From contig JALAHT010000005.1 in NCBI GenBank assembly GCA_025384855.1, positions 310,001 through 374,000 on the forward strand: a DNA stretch of 64,000 nucleotides. Direction: 5' to 3'. The translations under genes were made by a program, and so were the position numbers. This stretch comes from Luteirhabdus salina. GTDB lineage: Bacteria > Bacteroidota > Bacteroidia > Flavobacteriales > Flavobacteriaceae. Each line of letters begins with the position of its first letter. Position 1 is the stretch's first letter. The notes under the pieces were generated by a model. It searched no databases, was not told the origin of the DNA, and worked only from the letters and a program-made list of their open reading frames with translations. Shown one piece after another: positions 63,601 through 64,000 of this stretch.

Positions 63601-64000
63601 GAAATGGCGGCGGACTTCATATTACTGGAGCTGCCAATGCAGATTTTTCTGGTGGAACAGTAAATCAAAATATAGCCGCTTCTGAAGGTGGTGGATTATG
63701 GAATGGTAGTGGAACCATGACAGTAAATGCCACACCAATCACAAATAACATTGCGTCAGGTAATGCTGCCGATAATGGTGGAGGTGGTATCTTTAATAAT
63801 GGAGGAACATTGGATGTTCTTTCCGGTACGACTATTACTGGAAATTTAGCCGATGGAAGCTCAGGTTCTGGTGGGGGAGTATTCAGTACTGCTGGAGATG
63901 TAACCATCACCGATGCAGTAATCTCACAAAACAGTGCCAATAGAGCAGGAGGAGGAATTGAAGTAATCGATGGTTCGGTAACCTTAACAACGTCTGCACT
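60627..64000 (+). CDS. Giant secreted beta-helix protein with Pmp-like repeats (3' end beyond window)
   Basis: The frame opens at ATG 60627 and has no stop up to the right edge, giving at least 1124 residues. A signal peptide (MKKRITLNILIAMSFMLTA, cleavage near SFGQ) leads to FVVTNNNDSGPGSLRQAV, the usual start of CSLREA/Pmp-type beta-helix proteins. The rest is made of rungs that end in GG[AG][IFL] and carry [FI]xxN turns (FTNNTANRAGGAIE), similar to chlamydial polymorphic membrane protein repeats. Larger units of 148-155 residues repeat about six times. The product is probably a long fibrous adhesin or surface protein. A C-terminal sorting domain would be expected past the edge. Confidence 0.88.
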   Translation, partial: MKKRITLNILIAMSFMLTATLSFGQFVVTNNNDSGPGSLRQAVQDADAAAGPNTITFDANYTIMLTSGQIVINDDLTITGTGAGATILDGSSNGTARLIGADSFTDLSIEGVTFQNANGALDGGALGIETVMNAMIIDCEFLNNTTGGAGGGGALGSRDSNTTVIGTTFTNNTAIASGGSSGGAIGQDISGTLTVINSTFTNNTANRAGGAIETNSPDLLTITDSNFMDNSAVGPPGNGGALHITGDADSNISGSSFSSNVAALEGGALWNGTGIMTVTDTSVDGNEAQGNAADDGGGGIFNNGGTLVVTGTSTITNNTATGTAGSGGGILTLSPGTLNVDNITISGNAANRAGGGIEVASSAGELYTFTNVTLTGNSIGTANPGNGGAFHISGAGDSTFTDCIIQNNTAAEGGGLWNGPGIMTITGSDTELSNNEATGDDPDQGGGALFNNGGTMNIDSFADIFSNTATGVSGSGGAILSTDGALNINSASLSSNSANRAGGGIEIIDGTANLIDLQLILNDVNGTAGTPNPGNGGGLHVTANTADVTINGIIFLNAAAAEGGGLWNNGGTMDVVGGGTLFANTFIDQNTASGDAADNGGGGIFNNGGTLSVASGTNIVNNIADGTAGSGGGIFNLTPGTLTIDGAIVSNNVANRAGGGIEVNSAAGETYTFNDLTLNENSIGTAAPGNGGGFHISGAGDVVFNNSSVTNNTAVEGGGLWNNTGTMSINGTTITDNTANGDATGGGGVFNNGGTVNIDIATTLTDNVADGATPGGRGGAIFNNTGGTLAVASGSSINGNYASRAGGAIEDSSGNTLVLNNVTFDGNAAGVDIGLVGTVTPNPGNGGAIHLSGMTSATITNSTVTNNLAASEGGGLWNNLGTMTVDASVVTDNTASGDAAENGGGGIFNNGGTLSVVNGTDVSDNIADGTSGSGGGIFSTDGDVTITASTINTNLANRAGGGIELIEGSLTVTDTSLDENNAGVSPATAAPGNGGGLHITGAANADFSGGTVNQNIAASEGGGLWNGSGTMTVNATPITNNIASGNAADNGGGGIFNNGGTLDVLSGTTITGNLADGSSGSGGGVFSTAGDVTITDAVISQNSANRAGGGIEVIDGSVTLTTSA
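61335..64000 (+). repeat. Macro-repeats of about 450 bases in the beta-helix gene
   Basis: The PGNGG[AG]xH motif recurs at 61335, 61779, 62226, 62691, 63156 and 63600, with spacings of 444, 447, 465, 465 and 444 bases. Each unit holds the same order of rung ends: GNGG, EGG[AG]LWN, GGGG[IV]FNNGGT, GSGG and NRAGG[AG]IE (with small variations). Confidence 0.85.

Noticed and set aside
60968-63940. Long reverse-strand frames rich in proline and serine opposite the beta-helix gene
   Set aside because: They arise from glycine- and asparagine-rich codons of the forward gene, have no signal or domain, and break up irregularly while the forward frame stays open for 3.3 kb.

Overview
The window comes from the chromosome of a marine-type member of the Flavobacteriaceae (Bacteroidota). 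The evidence is: gliding genes gldF and gldG next to dnaN, type IX secretion C-terminal sorting domains on two secreted proteins, a TonB-dependent receptor, a low G+C content, and many promoters of the Bacteroidota form (TTG, 18-20 bases, TAnnTTTG). No rRNA, tRNA, CRISPR array, insertion sequence or phage gene was seen.

Layout. 1-518: the start of an HD-domain phosphohydrolase that runs off the left edge. 570-7966: two tandem lipoproteins that fuse a phosphoesterase domain to an Omp85-like barrel; the first has lost most of the metal ligands that the second keeps. 8022-8513: dps, divergent from the next block. 8739-39414: one long same-strand block for making, sulfating and exporting a surface polysaccharide. 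39425-41712: a reverse-strand pair that should make UDP-GalNAcA. 41781-45171: a tiny membrane protein, an FKBP isomerase, a membrane nucleotide cyclase and mnmE, which carries an in-frame palindromic insert. 45228-53262: mostly reverse-strand TonB receptor, sugar dehydrogenase, a PNGase F-like secreted protein and a secreted beta-propeller, with two small membrane proteins between. 53375-60422: housekeeping genes dnaN, gldG, gldF, an ABM monooxygenase, a DUF62 protein, phoH-like and purC. 60627 to the right edge: a giant repetitive beta-helix surface protein that is still open at 64000.

The most striking system is 8739-41712. It joins a Wza-like export protein with six SLBB repeats and a Wzz-type chain-length protein without a kinase domain to a full sulfate activation set (cysQ, a doubled DUF2061 protein, cysC, cysD, cysN). 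Seven different sulfotransferases follow, interleaved with a flippase, a polymerase, glycosyltransferases, the CapE-CapF-CapG route to UDP-FucNAc, an initiating sugar transferase, a PglE/PglF-like pair, and a Wzi-like capsule assembly protein. A beta-helix lipoprotein sits between sulfotransferase genes. Read together, this is a locus for a densely and variably sulfated acidic capsule or exopolysaccharide, with the PAPS donor supplied by the same transcription unit.
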